DNA from: Nitrospira sp.
GTDB taxonomy: Bacteria > Nitrospirota > Nitrospiria > Nitrospirales > Nitrospiraceae
Direction of reading: 5' to 3'
Length of the DNA: 64,000 bases
NCBI GenBank assembly: GCA_030653545.1
Contig: JAURZE010000013.1
Coordinates: 62,001-126,000, forward strand
Part shown: positions 35,777 to 44,727 of the stretch, in pieces
Layout: the number at the start of each line of letters is the position of its first letter
Numbering within the stretch: position 1 is the first letter of the stretch
The notes under the pieces: generated by a model
What the model was told of the DNA's origin: nothing
Databases searched by the model: none
The model's input: the letters and a program-made list of their open reading frames with translations, nothing else
Translations under genes and position numbers: made by a program

Positions 35777-35805
35777 ATATGAACACAATTAGGAGAGGGA
35801 GTCAA
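35777..35805 (-). promoter_or_regulatory. Possible sigma-70 promoter of the nonulosonate locus
   Basis: On the minus strand TTGACT (35800-35805) is followed after 17 bases by TCATAT (35777-35782). The -35 box is good and the -10 box poor (3 of 6). It would start transcription about 25 bases before the winged-helix gene, placing the whole 35.7-10.4 kb unit under one entry point. Confidence 0.4.
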
Positions 35806-35870
35806 GAAAGAATTCCACAATAGGTAGGGATATCAACGATCTAGGGGAAGATTGGCCAAGTCGGCGGCGA

Positions 35871-36890
35871 CTAGATATGGTGAATCGTTAACGGCTGGGC
35901 GGATCGAACCACGGCACCGAGTCGAGCGGCGATATCCTCAACGGAAAATCGATCGAGACAATCCCAATACGCGCAGGCCTCGCCGATACATTTTTCACAG
36001 GTCGGCACATCCGGACGAAGCAGCACGCCCCGACCCAAAGGCTTCCAACGCGTCGGTGAATTGTTTTGGCGCGGATCAAACAGACTCACCGTGGGTACAT
36101 GCAACGCGGCAGCGAGATGGGCTGGGCCGGTTGCGCCAGATACCACTACATGAGCAGCCCCGATCACCGCCATTAACTCCCGAATGGCGAGTTGCCCCAT
36201 GAGATTGTTGATCTCGGGGTGGAGGACGATATCGTCCAACGCCTCGCTCTGGAATTGATCGCGTTCGACCTGGCTGCCAGTCAACACCACCGCATACCCT
36301 TGCTGCGCCAACGTTTTGGCAAGATCCCGATAATGCGCTGGTCGCCAATGCCTGGCCGACACACCACCGGGATGGATGACGACTCGCGGCAATGCAGCGC
36401 CGCCCCATCGTCGACCCCCATCGGCTCGCTCCACCTCGGTGAGTTGAAGCGCAGGCGCCGCCACCGGTAACGGCGTCAGCCGCAGCCCCTTGAGCATCTC
36501 CACATTGCAGTCCGACTCATGCTTCTGAAAACTGCTTCGGTGTTCATAGATCCAGCGATTCGCCAACACGCTCTGCCATCGAAAGCCAGTGGCCACGCGA
36601 AGCGGAATGCCGGCCCGCCACGCCGCCCACATCAAGCGCCGAAACGGCTTGAGAAAAATGACCGCATCGATCCCGCCGGAAAAAGCTTGCATCATGTCGG
36701 GTATCGACGCCTGCAAGGAAACCGTTCGCACATAATCGATATCGGAATGGTGCTCCAAGATCGGCGCCGCCACGGGATTCGCCAGCACCCCGATGCGAAC
36801 TCCGGGTATCAATTGTCGCAATTGCGTCGCAACAGGAAGCGAGAGCACCAAATCCCCGATCCCGTCGGGACGCACGATCAGTACATTCAT
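35871..36890 (-). CDS. Glycosyltransferase family 9 (heptosyltransferase-like)
   Basis: A 339-residue GT9 enzyme. VLIVRPDGIGDLVLSLPVAT opens the acceptor domain with the conserved Gly-Asp. PRVVIHPGGVSARHWR starts the donor domain. VVSGATGPAHLAAALHVPTV is the nucleotide-heptose loop, where Ser-Gly-Ala-Thr-Gly-Pro replaces the more common Asn-Asp-Ser-Gly-Pro. A cysteine-rich end (CEKCIGEACAYWDCLD) is family-typical. Its ATG overlaps the upstream GT9 stop by four bases, so it is the last gene of the LPS operon. It probably adds a third heptose or other core sugar. Confidence 0.88.
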   Translation of the reverse strand: MNVLIVRPDGIGDLVLSLPVATQLRQLIPGVRIGVLANPVAAPILEHHSDIDYVRTVSLQASIPDMMQAFSGGIDAVIFLKPFRRLMWAAWRAGIPLRVATGFRWQSVLANRWIYEHRSSFQKHESDCNVEMLKGLRLTPLPVAAPALQLTEVERADGGRRWGGAALPRVVIHPGGVSARHWRPAHYRDLAKTLAQQGYAVVLTGSQVERDQFQSEALDDIVLHPEINNLMGQLAIRELMAVIGAAHVVVSGATGPAHLAAALHVPTVSLFDPRQNNSPTRWKPLGRGVLLRPDVPTCEKCIGEACAYWDCLDRFSVEDIAARLGAVVRSAQPLTIHHI

Positions 36891-37924
36891 CGTGACACCG
36901 CACGGCAGGACTGTTGAGACACAACAGCCGCCACGACCTGTTCAGGAGTGATTGATTCGAGACATTCCATCGGCACCGCATTGCGGCAGACGCGACTGAA
37001 GCAGGGACGACAAGGCAGATCATGAGTCAAGACGGTATGCCCTGCTCCGTAAGGACCGGTACGCACCGCACTGGTTGGCCCGAAGATCGACACCACCGGC
37101 CTCCCCACTGCCGCGGCCACATGCATCGGCCCTGAATCGTTCGTGATCAATATGCAGGCTTTCGACAACAAAGCAGGCAACAATCCAATCGGGGTCTCGC
37201 CGGTCAGATCGACCACCGGACAGGCCGTCAGACTCCGCATGAGACCGCTTGCCTCCCGTTCGTCGGGCCCGCCGATCACCACCAGCGGTCCGATGCCGCG
37301 CGCCGCCAATTGAGTCGCCACGGCGGCAAACGAGGCGGCCGGCCAGCGTTTCGTCTGCCAGCGCGCTGAAACATTCATGGCCACCCACGGCGCATCCAGA
37401 TCGATTCCCTTACGCCTGAACAGCTCCCGCAGCGCCGTCACATCTTGAGACAGCAATCGAAACCGAAATTGCGGCTCGTTCTCCACAGGCGCACCGACAG
37501 CCGCCGCAATCAGCAGATACCGATCCACCGCGTGCATCTCAGGCGTCGGCACAGCCACACGGTGCGAATACAGCCACGGACTCCCTTCGCGCCCGTGAGC
37601 AAATCCCACTCGTTGAGCGCATCCGGTCATCCGGCCCACGAGCGCACTGCGCAAGAGTCCTTGCAGATCGACAACCAGATCAAACCGCTGGGCCCGTAGT
37701 GCCATGGCTTGACCAACCCACGACCCCAGACTGGGATCGACCGCCCACACGGCATCGACGCCTTCGATTCGCTGCACGATCTCAGCCCATTGGCGCTTCA
37801 CCAACCAGGTCAGATGCGCTGACGGCCAGCGCTGTTTGAACGCGGCCACCACCGGCATCGCATGGACGATATCGCCCAGCGAGCTCGGCTTGATCAGAAG
37901 AATCCGTTGAGGCTCAGCCGTCAT
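36887..37924 (-). CDS. waaC: LPS heptosyltransferase I-like (GT9)
   Basis: A 345-residue GT9 protein that best fits heptosyltransferase I, which adds the first heptose to Kdo. The start ILLIKPSSLGDIVHAMPVV matches the WaaC pattern (LGDIVH). The middle contains DLVVDLQGLLRSALVGRMTG, a signature of the WaaC group, and the donor domain has WVAMNVSARWQTKRWP. ILITNDSGPMHVAAAVGRPV and CRPCFSRVCRN close the ADP-heptose site. It follows the WaaF-GmhB fusion after 61 bases and overlaps a third GT9 gene. WaaC is assigned from the N-terminal and middle motifs; the order of action is not proven. Confidence 0.82.
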   Translation of the reverse strand: MTAEPQRILLIKPSSLGDIVHAMPVVAAFKQRWPSAHLTWLVKRQWAEIVQRIEGVDAVWAVDPSLGSWVGQAMALRAQRFDLVVDLQGLLRSALVGRMTGCAQRVGFAHGREGSPWLYSHRVAVPTPEMHAVDRYLLIAAAVGAPVENEPQFRFRLLSQDVTALRELFRRKGIDLDAPWVAMNVSARWQTKRWPAASFAAVATQLAARGIGPLVVIGGPDEREASGLMRSLTACPVVDLTGETPIGLLPALLSKACILITNDSGPMHVAAAVGRPVVSIFGPTSAVRTGPYGAGHTVLTHDLPCRPCFSRVCRNAVPMECLESITPEQVVAAVVSQQSCRAVSR

Positions 37925-37985
37925 CGACGCACCGCGTGGCTAGCGGGACATGCGAGACCGGCGTGCCGCGCACAATCCATAAATC

Positions 37986-39719
37986 TCACGAGTGTTGCCC
38001 CTCTCGCGTTTCCAGCTCGTCTTGCCCTTTCCCGCTCTTCGCTGCATCGGCCAAAATCCACGTCACAGCCTCATCCAGCGACGATGCGACCACTGCCGCA
38101 TCATTGCCGGACTCGGACGGGGCCCCTGCTCCATGCTCGCTGGTTGTCACCCACACGCGCTTCACACCCACCCGTTTGGCCAACTCCATATCTTTGGCAT
38201 GGTCCCCGATGAGATAGGATCGGGACAGATCGATCCCCAGTTCACGCACCGCCTGGTCAACCATCCCCGTCTCAGGCTTCCGGCAGCGACAACGATCGTC
38301 CGGATGATGCGGACACACATAGATCGCATCCAATGATGCCCCGGCGTCATGCAACAATCGACGAAGCTTCGCATGAATTGCATCAAGGCTAGCGGAAGAA
38401 AATAACCCGCGGCCGACTCCCGATTGATTCGTCACCACCACCAGTCGAGCGCCCGCGCGCGTCAGTCTGGCGAGCGCCGCGGCAACACCGGGAAACAATT
38501 CGAACTGGTCAGGGGACCCGATGTACCCGGGATCCGGATTCAGCGTCCCGTCACGATCCAAGAAGACGGTAACACCAGCAAGACAGACTGCCAGGGCTGC
38601 AGGCTGACAGACGTCCGAAGCCTGGCCATCAGACGAATCATTTGTCAGATTGGACCTCGTCTGCTTGTCAGCTTGTAATTGTTTCACTGCTGCCTGCGTG
38701 ACCATCTCCACCGTCACCCCGGTCATACAGCGATGATCAATGGGGCACTCCCGCAACAGACAGGGCGCGCAATCGACCGGCTGCCGGACAATCGACGCCT
38801 CCTGCCTGTATGGCGCCGTGGTTTTCCAATCGGTGGGACCGAACACGGCCACCACCGGCACCGCAAACGCCGCCGCCAGGTGCATCGGCCCGGTATCGTT
38901 GGTCAGTAAAATACTGCAGCGTTTGGTCGCCGCCATCAGTTCCCGAATATTCGTCCGCCCCGACAGCACGGCTGACCGTACCGTGAGGCGATCTGCCACC
39001 GAATGGCCCAACACCTCTTCGCCCTTCGCCCCGAGAATCACCACGGAGACCGGCCGCCCCCGTTGCTGTTCGATCTGGCGACAGACCCGCAGCGCAGCCT
39101 CCGCATATCGTTCCGGTAGCCATCGCTTCGCGCCGCCGTAGGTTGAACCAGGATTCACGCCGACAACCAGATCGTCCGGCCCTATGCCAAGATCCCTCAA
39201 CCGTTCATCCATCGCACGCGTTTCGTTCTCCGAGACCGCCAACGCTGGGACAGACGGCAAACCGTTCACACCGAGCGGTTTCAACAGGTCCCAATAGTAG
39301 TGGACTTGATGCACGAGCGTGGCGCGGTCTGGCCGCGCGACGGGATCGGTCAGCAAAAACGCGCGGCCGTCGGTGACATACCCGTAACGGCGGCGGATAC
39401 CGGCAAGCCACGTGATCAGCGCCGCTTCAAAGGCATTCTGGAACAACACCGCCAGATCAAACTGATGCCGGCGCAGCAGACCCGCCAGCGCCCATTTCCC
39501 TGACAGCCCCGCATGAATCCCTCGATCATCGTAGACCAACCGGCGATCGATGCCCGGATAGGCAATGAACAGCTCGGCAATGGCCGGCTTCGCCAGCAAC
39601 GTGACCTCCGCGCTGGGAAAGCGCGCGCGCAGCCCGCGCAAAGCCGGCTCGCACATCACCGCATCGCCGATCCAATTCGGCGCCCGCACCAGAATTCGCG
39701 AGGGCGATTCGTTACGCAC
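37986..39719 (-). CDS. waaF-gmhB: Fusion of heptosyltransferase II and heptose-bisphosphate phosphatase
   Basis: One 577-residue protein carries two LPS-heptose activities. The N-terminal GT9 domain (about 1-345) starts ILVRAPNWIGDAVMCEPALR, typical of WaaF, and has LLTNDTGPMHLAAAFAVP at 271-288. A 35-residue low-complexity linker follows. The C-terminal HAD phosphatase (about 383-560) has FLDRDGTLNPDPG, VVTNQSGVGRG and the zinc cluster CPHHPDDRCRCRKP, all diagnostic of GmhB. The GTG at 39719, with AGGGAG six bases upstream, is the preferred start; it overlaps lpxK by eight bases. The fusion couples ADP-heptose supply with transfer. In most bacteria these are separate genes. Confidence 0.85.
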   Translation of the reverse strand: MRNESPSRILVRAPNWIGDAVMCEPALRGLRARFPSAEVTLLAKPAIAELFIAYPGIDRRLVYDDRGIHAGLSGKWALAGLLRRHQFDLAVLFQNAFEAALITWLAGIRRRYGYVTDGRAFLLTDPVARPDRATLVHQVHYYWDLLKPLGVNGLPSVPALAVSENETRAMDERLRDLGIGPDDLVVGVNPGSTYGGAKRWLPERYAEAALRVCRQIEQQRGRPVSVVILGAKGEEVLGHSVADRLTVRSAVLSGRTNIRELMAATKRCSILLTNDTGPMHLAAAFAVPVVAVFGPTDWKTTAPYRQEASIVRQPVDCAPCLLRECPIDHRCMTGVTVEMVTQAAVKQLQADKQTRSNLTNDSSDGQASDVCQPAALAVCLAGVTVFLDRDGTLNPDPGYIGSPDQFELFPGVAAALARLTRAGARLVVVTNQSGVGRGLFSSASLDAIHAKLRRLLHDAGASLDAIYVCPHHPDDRCRCRKPETGMVDQAVRELGIDLSRSYLIGDHAKDMELAKRVGVKRVWVTTSEHGAGAPSESGNDAAVVASSLDEAVTWILADAAKSGKGQDELETREGQHS

Positions 39720-40809
39720 GCACGTCTCCCTGGGACTTTGACGCATCCGAGACATCGGACAACAAGCGATGGAGCGCATCCTGCCCGCGCCTGACATCGG
39801 CCCGCAGCCGCACGGCCCACCAGGAATCCTCAGGCCTCAACAGTGGCGCGAGTTTCCCGGCATCCTTTTCGGTCGTGAGCACCATCTCGACGTTAGATCG
39901 TGTTGCCTGAAGACGCAGACGATCAACGTCTTCGCTCCGATACACGTAATGGTCTGCGAACGCGGTCTCGCCACATACCTGTAGCCCATTCTCCATCGCC
40001 AACCGGCGGAAGGACTCGCTGTTGCCGATCCCGCTGACCAGCCAGGCCTTCTTTCCCACACACCAGTCTGCCGCATGCCGCACGCCGGTCGTGACCGACA
40101 CCACTTCGTCCGGCCTGAAGATCACCTCTGCCTGGACCGGGTGTCCTGTCATGGCCGCCTGCAATCGGGCGTGCACGGCGGCCACATCCCGCTCGGAGTC
40201 GGCCCGGGTGATGACGACCGCGTCCGCACGTCCGAGTCCGGCCAACGGCTCACGGAGGCGCCCGGCCGGCAATAAGCCATCCAATCCTGTCGCATCCATC
40301 GCATCAATCAATACCACATCAAGGTCACGGTACAGGGCGCGATGCTGAAAGGCATCGTCGAGCACGATCCAGTCCACCGGCCATCGGTCGAGCAGCCATC
40401 GTCCGACCGTTGCGCGATCCGCCCCGACTGCGACAATGGCCTTGGGACAGCGGTTTGCAATGAGATAGGGCTCATCGCCGGCCTCTGCCGGACCGACCAA
40501 GACTCGCTCCCCGTCCGACACCAATACCTGCGCCGCCGTCGACGTCCGCTTGTAGCCTCGACTCAGCACCGCGACCCGGTGCCCCTGCGCCTGCAGCCAC
40601 TCCGTCAACAGAATCACCATCGGGGTTTTCCCCGTTCCGCCGACCGTCAGGTTTCCGACACTCATCACTCGGCAGGGCAATCGTGCCGGCTTCTGCCATC
40701 CTTGATCATACGCCCACATCCTGGCGCGAACCGCCAGTCCGTACAGAAAGGCTGGGCCGCCCAGCCAGGAACGAATCGGATCGCCGGGACGCAGGAATGC
40801 CACGTTCAC
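39712..40809 (-). CDS. lpxK: Tetraacyldisaccharide 4'-kinase
   Basis: LpxK phosphorylates the 4'-position of the lipid A disaccharide at the inner membrane, giving lipid IVA. The 365 residues include the P-loop VGNLTVGGTGKTPM (51-64), VAVLSRGYKR shortly after and IVLDDAFQHRALYRDLD, the standard catalytic Asp-Asp-x-x-Gln-His region. FLYGLAVRARMWAYDQG near the N-terminus is the amphipathic membrane-contact helix. The start overlaps the waaA stop by four bases. The order waaA-lpxK-waaF fits a lipid A/core operon transcribed from bamA. Confidence 0.95.
   Translation of the reverse strand: MNVAFLRPGDPIRSWLGGPAFLYGLAVRARMWAYDQGWQKPARLPCRVMSVGNLTVGGTGKTPMVILLTEWLQAQGHRVAVLSRGYKRTSTAAQVLVSDGERVLVGPAEAGDEPYLIANRCPKAIVAVGADRATVGRWLLDRWPVDWIVLDDAFQHRALYRDLDVVLIDAMDATGLDGLLPAGRLREPLAGLGRADAVVITRADSERDVAAVHARLQAAMTGHPVQAEVIFRPDEVVSVTTGVRHAADWCVGKKAWLVSGIGNSESFRRLAMENGLQVCGETAFADHYVYRSEDVDRLRLQATRSNVEMVLTTEKDAGKLAPLLRPEDSWWAVRLRADVRRGQDALHRLLSDVSDASKSQGDVRA
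39726..39731 (-). promoter_or_regulatory. Ribosome binding site deciding the waaF-gmhB start
   Basis: AGGGAG on the minus strand, six bases before GTG 39719. It lies inside the end of lpxK and supports a shorter protein than the longest frame, which would begin 78 bases upstream. Confidence 0.6.
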
Positions 40810-42146
40810 GGCCTCGCAATCACCGGCTGCGGTCCAGAACCGACAGACCGGAAAGAAGAAGACTGCGCCTGAGAGATACAGGCTTCGATCAACTCCACAC
40901 TCCGCCGCAACGCCCCCTGATTATCCGACACGGTCCGGCGTGCGGCCGCCCCGACCTGGCGACGGGCCGACGAATCCTCCAGCCACGCGCAAACCGTGCG
41001 CGCAAGATCGTCCGCACCGGATACTCGAACGGCACCGCCGGATTCCAAAAGGAGCGTCGCGATTTCCGCACAGTGGTCCGTATAGGGACCAAAGAGGACC
41101 GGCTTTCCCCAGACGGCCGGCTCCAGCAAATTATGCCCGCCCACGGGAATCAGGGTGCCGCCGACAAAGGCCACTGTCGCCTCATGATAGGCCCGGGCCA
41201 ATTCACCGCGCGTATCGAGAATGATGACTCGCGCCCCGGATCCAACTGATTCAAGCCGGCTCTTGCGCTGCACCGGCAAACCCGCCCCCTGAACCATCGT
41301 CACGACATCGGCGGCCCGCTCGATATGGCGCGGGGCAAGCATGAGAACGGTATGAGGATGGGTGACGACGATCTGCCGATAGGCCGCAACCAGCGCCTCC
41401 TCCTCGCCCGCATGCGTGCTCCCGGCGAGAACGAGTGACTCGCCTTCCCGCAGGCCCAACTCAGTACGCAACGACGTATCGGCCGCCATCATCGGTAGAG
41501 GCTGATCGAACTTGATGTTGCCGGTCCTATGGACCCGTTCGGCGTCGGCCCCCAGGGCCACGATCCGCTGCACATCACGCTCCGACTGCATGAGACAGAG
41601 CGTGAGCGACCGCAGCACCGAGCGATAGAATGAAATGAGCCCGGCGATATGCTGCCGGGCAAACGACCGCGACGACAACCGTCCATTCACCATGACAGTC
41701 GGCACCTGCCGGTCCCGCAAGGTCCATAAGAGATTCGGCCAGAGTTCGGTCTCGACAAACGCATAGAGTACCGGCTGCCACTGTACGATCGCACGGGACA
41801 CGGCCCAGGGAACGTCGAGCGGGGCGTAGCGATGTTCGGCAATCCCGGCCAATCGTTGTTCAACAGCCTCGCGCCCCGTTTCCGTTACCGTCGAGACGAT
41901 CAGCCGGTGATCGGGATGGTTGCGATGCAGTTCTTTCACCAATGGCGTGACCGCCACCACTTCACCCAGCGAGACGGCATGAATCCAGATCAGGGGGCGC
42001 CGCTCACCGGATGGCTCCAGAACCGGCCTGATGCGCAACCCGAACCGGTCGAGCAAACCCCTCCGGCACCGCTTTTTGGCGAGCAGAATGCAAAGGATGA
42101 TCGGCGTAGCCAGTATAAGAAGAATGTTGTAGAGCAGTCGCCACAT
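40806..42146 (-). CDS. waaA: 3-deoxy-D-manno-octulosonic acid (Kdo) transferase
   Basis: WaaA (KdtA) transfers Kdo from CMP-Kdo to lipid IVA at the inner membrane. The 446-residue protein has an N-terminal hydrophobic anchor (LLYNILLILATPIILCILL, 4-22). WIHAVSLGEVVAVTPLVKEL carries the catalytic Glu of GT30 enzymes. GSTHAGEEEALVAAYR and LLEPAVWGKPVLFGPY are conserved C-terminal segments. It starts seven bases after the stop of the frame-corrected DUF374 gene. Whether it adds one or two Kdo residues cannot be judged from sequence. Confidence 0.95.
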   Translation of the reverse strand: MWRLLYNILLILATPIILCILLAKKRCRRGLLDRFGLRIRPVLEPSGERRPLIWIHAVSLGEVVAVTPLVKELHRNHPDHRLIVSTVTETGREAVEQRLAGIAEHRYAPLDVPWAVSRAIVQWQPVLYAFVETELWPNLLWTLRDRQVPTVMVNGRLSSRSFARQHIAGLISFYRSVLRSLTLCLMQSERDVQRIVALGADAERVHRTGNIKFDQPLPMMAADTSLRTELGLREGESLVLAGSTHAGEEEALVAAYRQIVVTHPHTVLMLAPRHIERAADVVTMVQGAGLPVQRKSRLESVGSGARVIILDTRGELARAYHEATVAFVGGTLIPVGGHNLLEPAVWGKPVLFGPYTDHCAEIATLLLESGGAVRVSGADDLARTVCAWLEDSSARRQVGAAARRTVSDNQGALRRSVELIEACISQAQSSSFRSVGSGPQPVIARP

Positions 42147-42153
42147 GGGTTGG

Positions 42154-42845
42154 CTAGGATGCGACCTCCGCTTCAGCCTCAGCCGTCAGCCGGTTTAAGG
42201 TCGATTCCAATTCGACACGAGCGGCCTCAAGCGCGGCGTCATCTGCCTCACGCGACACCCAGATCGGGGTTCCCCAGAGAAAGGCACCGCGTGAAAACGG
42301 ATACGGGACCATGAAGCGATCCCAGCTCGAGAAGAGTTTTTTTTTGAGCAGGCGAAGCCGAGAGGGACAATCGGGAGCCCCGTGGCTTTCGCCAATTGAA
42401 TGACGCCTAACTTGGCCACCTGCCGCGGGCCCTTGGGACCATCCGGCGTCACGACGACATCTTTGCCCGACCGCCCCAGCTTAATGAGCGAGCGCAGCGC
42501 CCCGGCGCCGCCGCGGGTACTCGACCCGCGCACGGCCTCATGACCGAACCGGGCGATGATGCGGGCGATGATTTCTCCGTCGCCATGCTGACTGATCAGC
42601 ACATGCGATCCAGGCCCGCGATACCCGAAGGGAATCATCAGCTGTTGGGCATGCCAGAAGGCCAGAATGATGGACCGCTTCTCTCGATACAACGCATCCA
42701 CCGGCTCATAGCCGCGCTGCTCAAGCCGCATACTTCCCTTGATTCCACGGATGACCAGAGCTCCGAGCGGAGGCAGCAGAGAAAACTTGACCCACTTTTC
42801 GATCTGCTTTTTTATCGGAACTTTTGTGACGTCGTTACTATTCAT
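42154..42845 (-). CDS. DUF374 lysophospholipid acyltransferase-like protein, frameshifted at an A9 tract
   Basis: DUF374 proteins are LpxL/PlsC-related acyltransferases found beside waaA and msbA, thought to act on lipid A. The unbroken frame is 216 residues and stops at 42195. Its last 48 residues, after FACSKK, lose family character. The minus strand has A9 at 42337-42345. With one more A the frame reads SKKKLFSSWDRFMVPYPFSR, the conserved DUF374 C-terminus, and ends at 42154, seven bases before the waaA ATG. The intact part has LAFWHAQQLMIPFGY and VTPDGPKGPRQVAKLG. The shift may be a sequencing error, a recent mutation or RNA polymerase slippage on A9. Confidence 0.8.
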
Positions 42846-42858
42846 CGTCGATCCCCGA

Positions 42859-42981
42859 CAGAATGCTCAAAATGGCTGTTCAGCAAGGCCGCAGCGAGTG
42901 AAGGACCGAGGCGCACCCTCGAGGTACGTTGAGGGTCTGAACGATGCGAGAACGCCACTGACGGACATTTTCAGCATCCTG
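42859..42981. repeat. 123-bp imperfect palindrome with terminal inverted repeats
   Basis: The element lies between the DUF374 start and the msbA stop codon. Its ends, CAGAATGCTCAAAATG (42859-42874) and the complement of CATTTTCAGCATCCTG (42966-42981), match at 14 of 16 positions. An inner inverted repeat, ACCCTC and GAGGGT, surrounds a short loop at about 42915-42936. The right end stops exactly one base before the msbA stop triplet. Size and structure fit a non-autonomous mobile palindromic unit. From memory, similar sequences are common between genes in Nitrospira, which cannot be tested here. Only one copy was seen in the window. Confidence 0.7.
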
Positions 42982-44727
42982 TTACACATTGGTCACATCC
43001 TGGAACTGCATCGCATGCAATCGCTGATAGAGGCCGTTGTGCCGCAAGAGCTCTTCGTGCGTGCCGATCTCAGCAACCCGGCCGCGATCCAATACCACTA
43101 TCCTGGTGGCATTCTGCACGGTCGAGAGCCGATGAGCAATCACCACCGTCGTGCGGTTCTTCATCAAGTTCGCCAACGCCAGCTGCACGATGCGCTCGGA
43201 CTCCGTGTCGAGCGCGGACGTCGCCTCATCCAGAATCAGCAGCGGAGGATCGCGCAAAATCGCCCGGGCAATGGCCACGCGCTGACGCTCTCCACCCGAC
43301 AACTTGACACCCCGTTCGCCGATCGTCGTCTGATAGCCCTCAGGCAGCCGGGAGATAAAGTCATGCGCGTAGGCCTGCTTGGCAGCCTGCTCGATGTCCA
43401 TCGGGCTCGCGCCCGGACGCCCGAAGGCGATATTGCTGGCGACTGTGTCGTCGAACAGCACCACATCCTGCGAAACGATGCCGATCTGCGTGCGCAACGA
43501 CGCGAGGGTATAAGACTCTAACGGAGCGCCATCGAGGAGAATCTGTCCGCTCGTCGGCTGATAAAATCTCGGCAACAGACTCACCAGCGTGGACTTTCCG
43601 CTGCCGCTGCTTCCGACCAACGCCACCATTTCGCCGGCATGGATGGCCAGATCAACTCCCGTCAAGGCCGGCGTCGTCTGCCCGTTGTAGCTGAGCGACA
43701 CCCCGCGCAACTCGATCTGGTCCGAGACCCCCTGACAAACGAGCGTGCCTCGGTCCTGCGCCTGCTCTGTCTCCAGGTCGAGTACTTCGAAGACCCGCTC
43801 CGAGGCGGACAAGGCTTGCTGAATCAAATTGTTCGCCCCGGCCAATTTTCGAATCGGCGTGTAGGCCATGAACATCGCCGTCAGAAACGAAAAGAAGGCG
43901 CCCGGCGTCATACTGCCATGAAGCACCAGATAGCCGCCGTACCAGATAATCACGGCCACGCCGACCACGCCGATCACTTCCATATGGGACGACCCGATCG
44001 ACCACACTTGATTGGCCTTCAGCGTCGTACTCAAGAAGGCCCGATTGCTCAGCTCGAATCGGGCGGCCTCCGCCTCTTCGCGACGGAAGGCCTTGACCAT
44101 CCGGATCCCGGAGAGGGTTTCCTGCACCGTCGAGGACATGTCCCCCATCCGCTCCTGCCCGCTGGTCGCCAATGCCCGCAGGCGCCGACCCATCCGGGAC
44201 ATCGTGAGAACGGCGAGCGGAATGACAATGATCGACAATCCCGCCAGCTGCCAGTTTTGATAGACGATGACGCCGAGCATCACGATAAACGTCAAGGCGT
44301 GCTGAAAAATATCTTTCAGGACATTGGAGACGGCATTCGCCATCAGGCCCACATCGTTGACCACACGGGAGACCAAGCGGCCCGACGTATTGGCGTCATG
44401 ATAGCCGACCGGCAACCGCATCAGATGGAGAAACAGCGCCTGGCGAATGTCGGCGATCACCCGATTGCCGACGTAGTTCATGAGATAGGTCTGTCCGTAG
44501 CTGAAGAAGGCTTTGACGATCGACACCGCCAGGAGCGCAAGCGGGAGCACCACTAAGAGCGACTCGTTCTTCTCGATGAAAATCCCGTCCAGCACCGGCT
44601 TGACCAACCAGGCATAGACGCCGGACAACGCCGCCACCATGCCGGAACAGACAATCGCCGCGACAAACCGGCCCCGATAGGGCCGGACATATTTCAATAA
44701 CCGAAGAAATCGGTCTACGCTCGACAT
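42982..44727 (-). CDS. msbA: Lipid A export ABC transporter, permease/ATPase
   Basis: MsbA flips lipid A-core across the inner membrane. The 581 residues contain six transmembrane segments (about 15-320) and an ATPase domain. Walker A is VGSSGSGKSTL, the signature LSGGERQRVAIARAI, Walker B LLILDEATSALD and the H-loop VVIAHRLSTVQ. Between domains, VFEVLDLETEQAQDRGT resembles the MsbA linker. It overlaps lpxB by 13 bases and is followed by DUF374, waaA and lpxK, the classic lipid A-export neighbourhood. That context separates it from the other exporter at 29.5-31.2 kb. Confidence 0.93.
   Translation of the reverse strand: MSSVDRFLRLLKYVRPYRGRFVAAIVCSGMVAALSGVYAWLVKPVLDGIFIEKNESLLVVLPLALLAVSIVKAFFSYGQTYLMNYVGNRVIADIRQALFLHLMRLPVGYHDANTSGRLVSRVVNDVGLMANAVSNVLKDIFQHALTFIVMLGVIVYQNWQLAGLSIIVIPLAVLTMSRMGRRLRALATSGQERMGDMSSTVQETLSGIRMVKAFRREEAEAARFELSNRAFLSTTLKANQVWSIGSSHMEVIGVVGVAVIIWYGGYLVLHGSMTPGAFFSFLTAMFMAYTPIRKLAGANNLIQQALSASERVFEVLDLETEQAQDRGTLVCQGVSDQIELRGVSLSYNGQTTPALTGVDLAIHAGEMVALVGSSGSGKSTLVSLLPRFYQPTSGQILLDGAPLESYTLASLRTQIGIVSQDVVLFDDTVASNIAFGRPGASPMDIEQAAKQAYAHDFISRLPEGYQTTIGERGVKLSGGERQRVAIARAILRDPPLLILDEATSALDTESERIVQLALANLMKNRTTVVIAHRLSTVQNATRIVVLDRGRVAEIGTHEELLRHNGLYQRLHAMQFQDVTNV

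Noticed and set aside
42195-42197. Stop codon of the uncorrected DUF374 frame taken as the real gene end
   Set aside because: The last 48 residues before it lack family character, while the other frame after the A9 tract restores conserved sequence and normal spacing to waaA.
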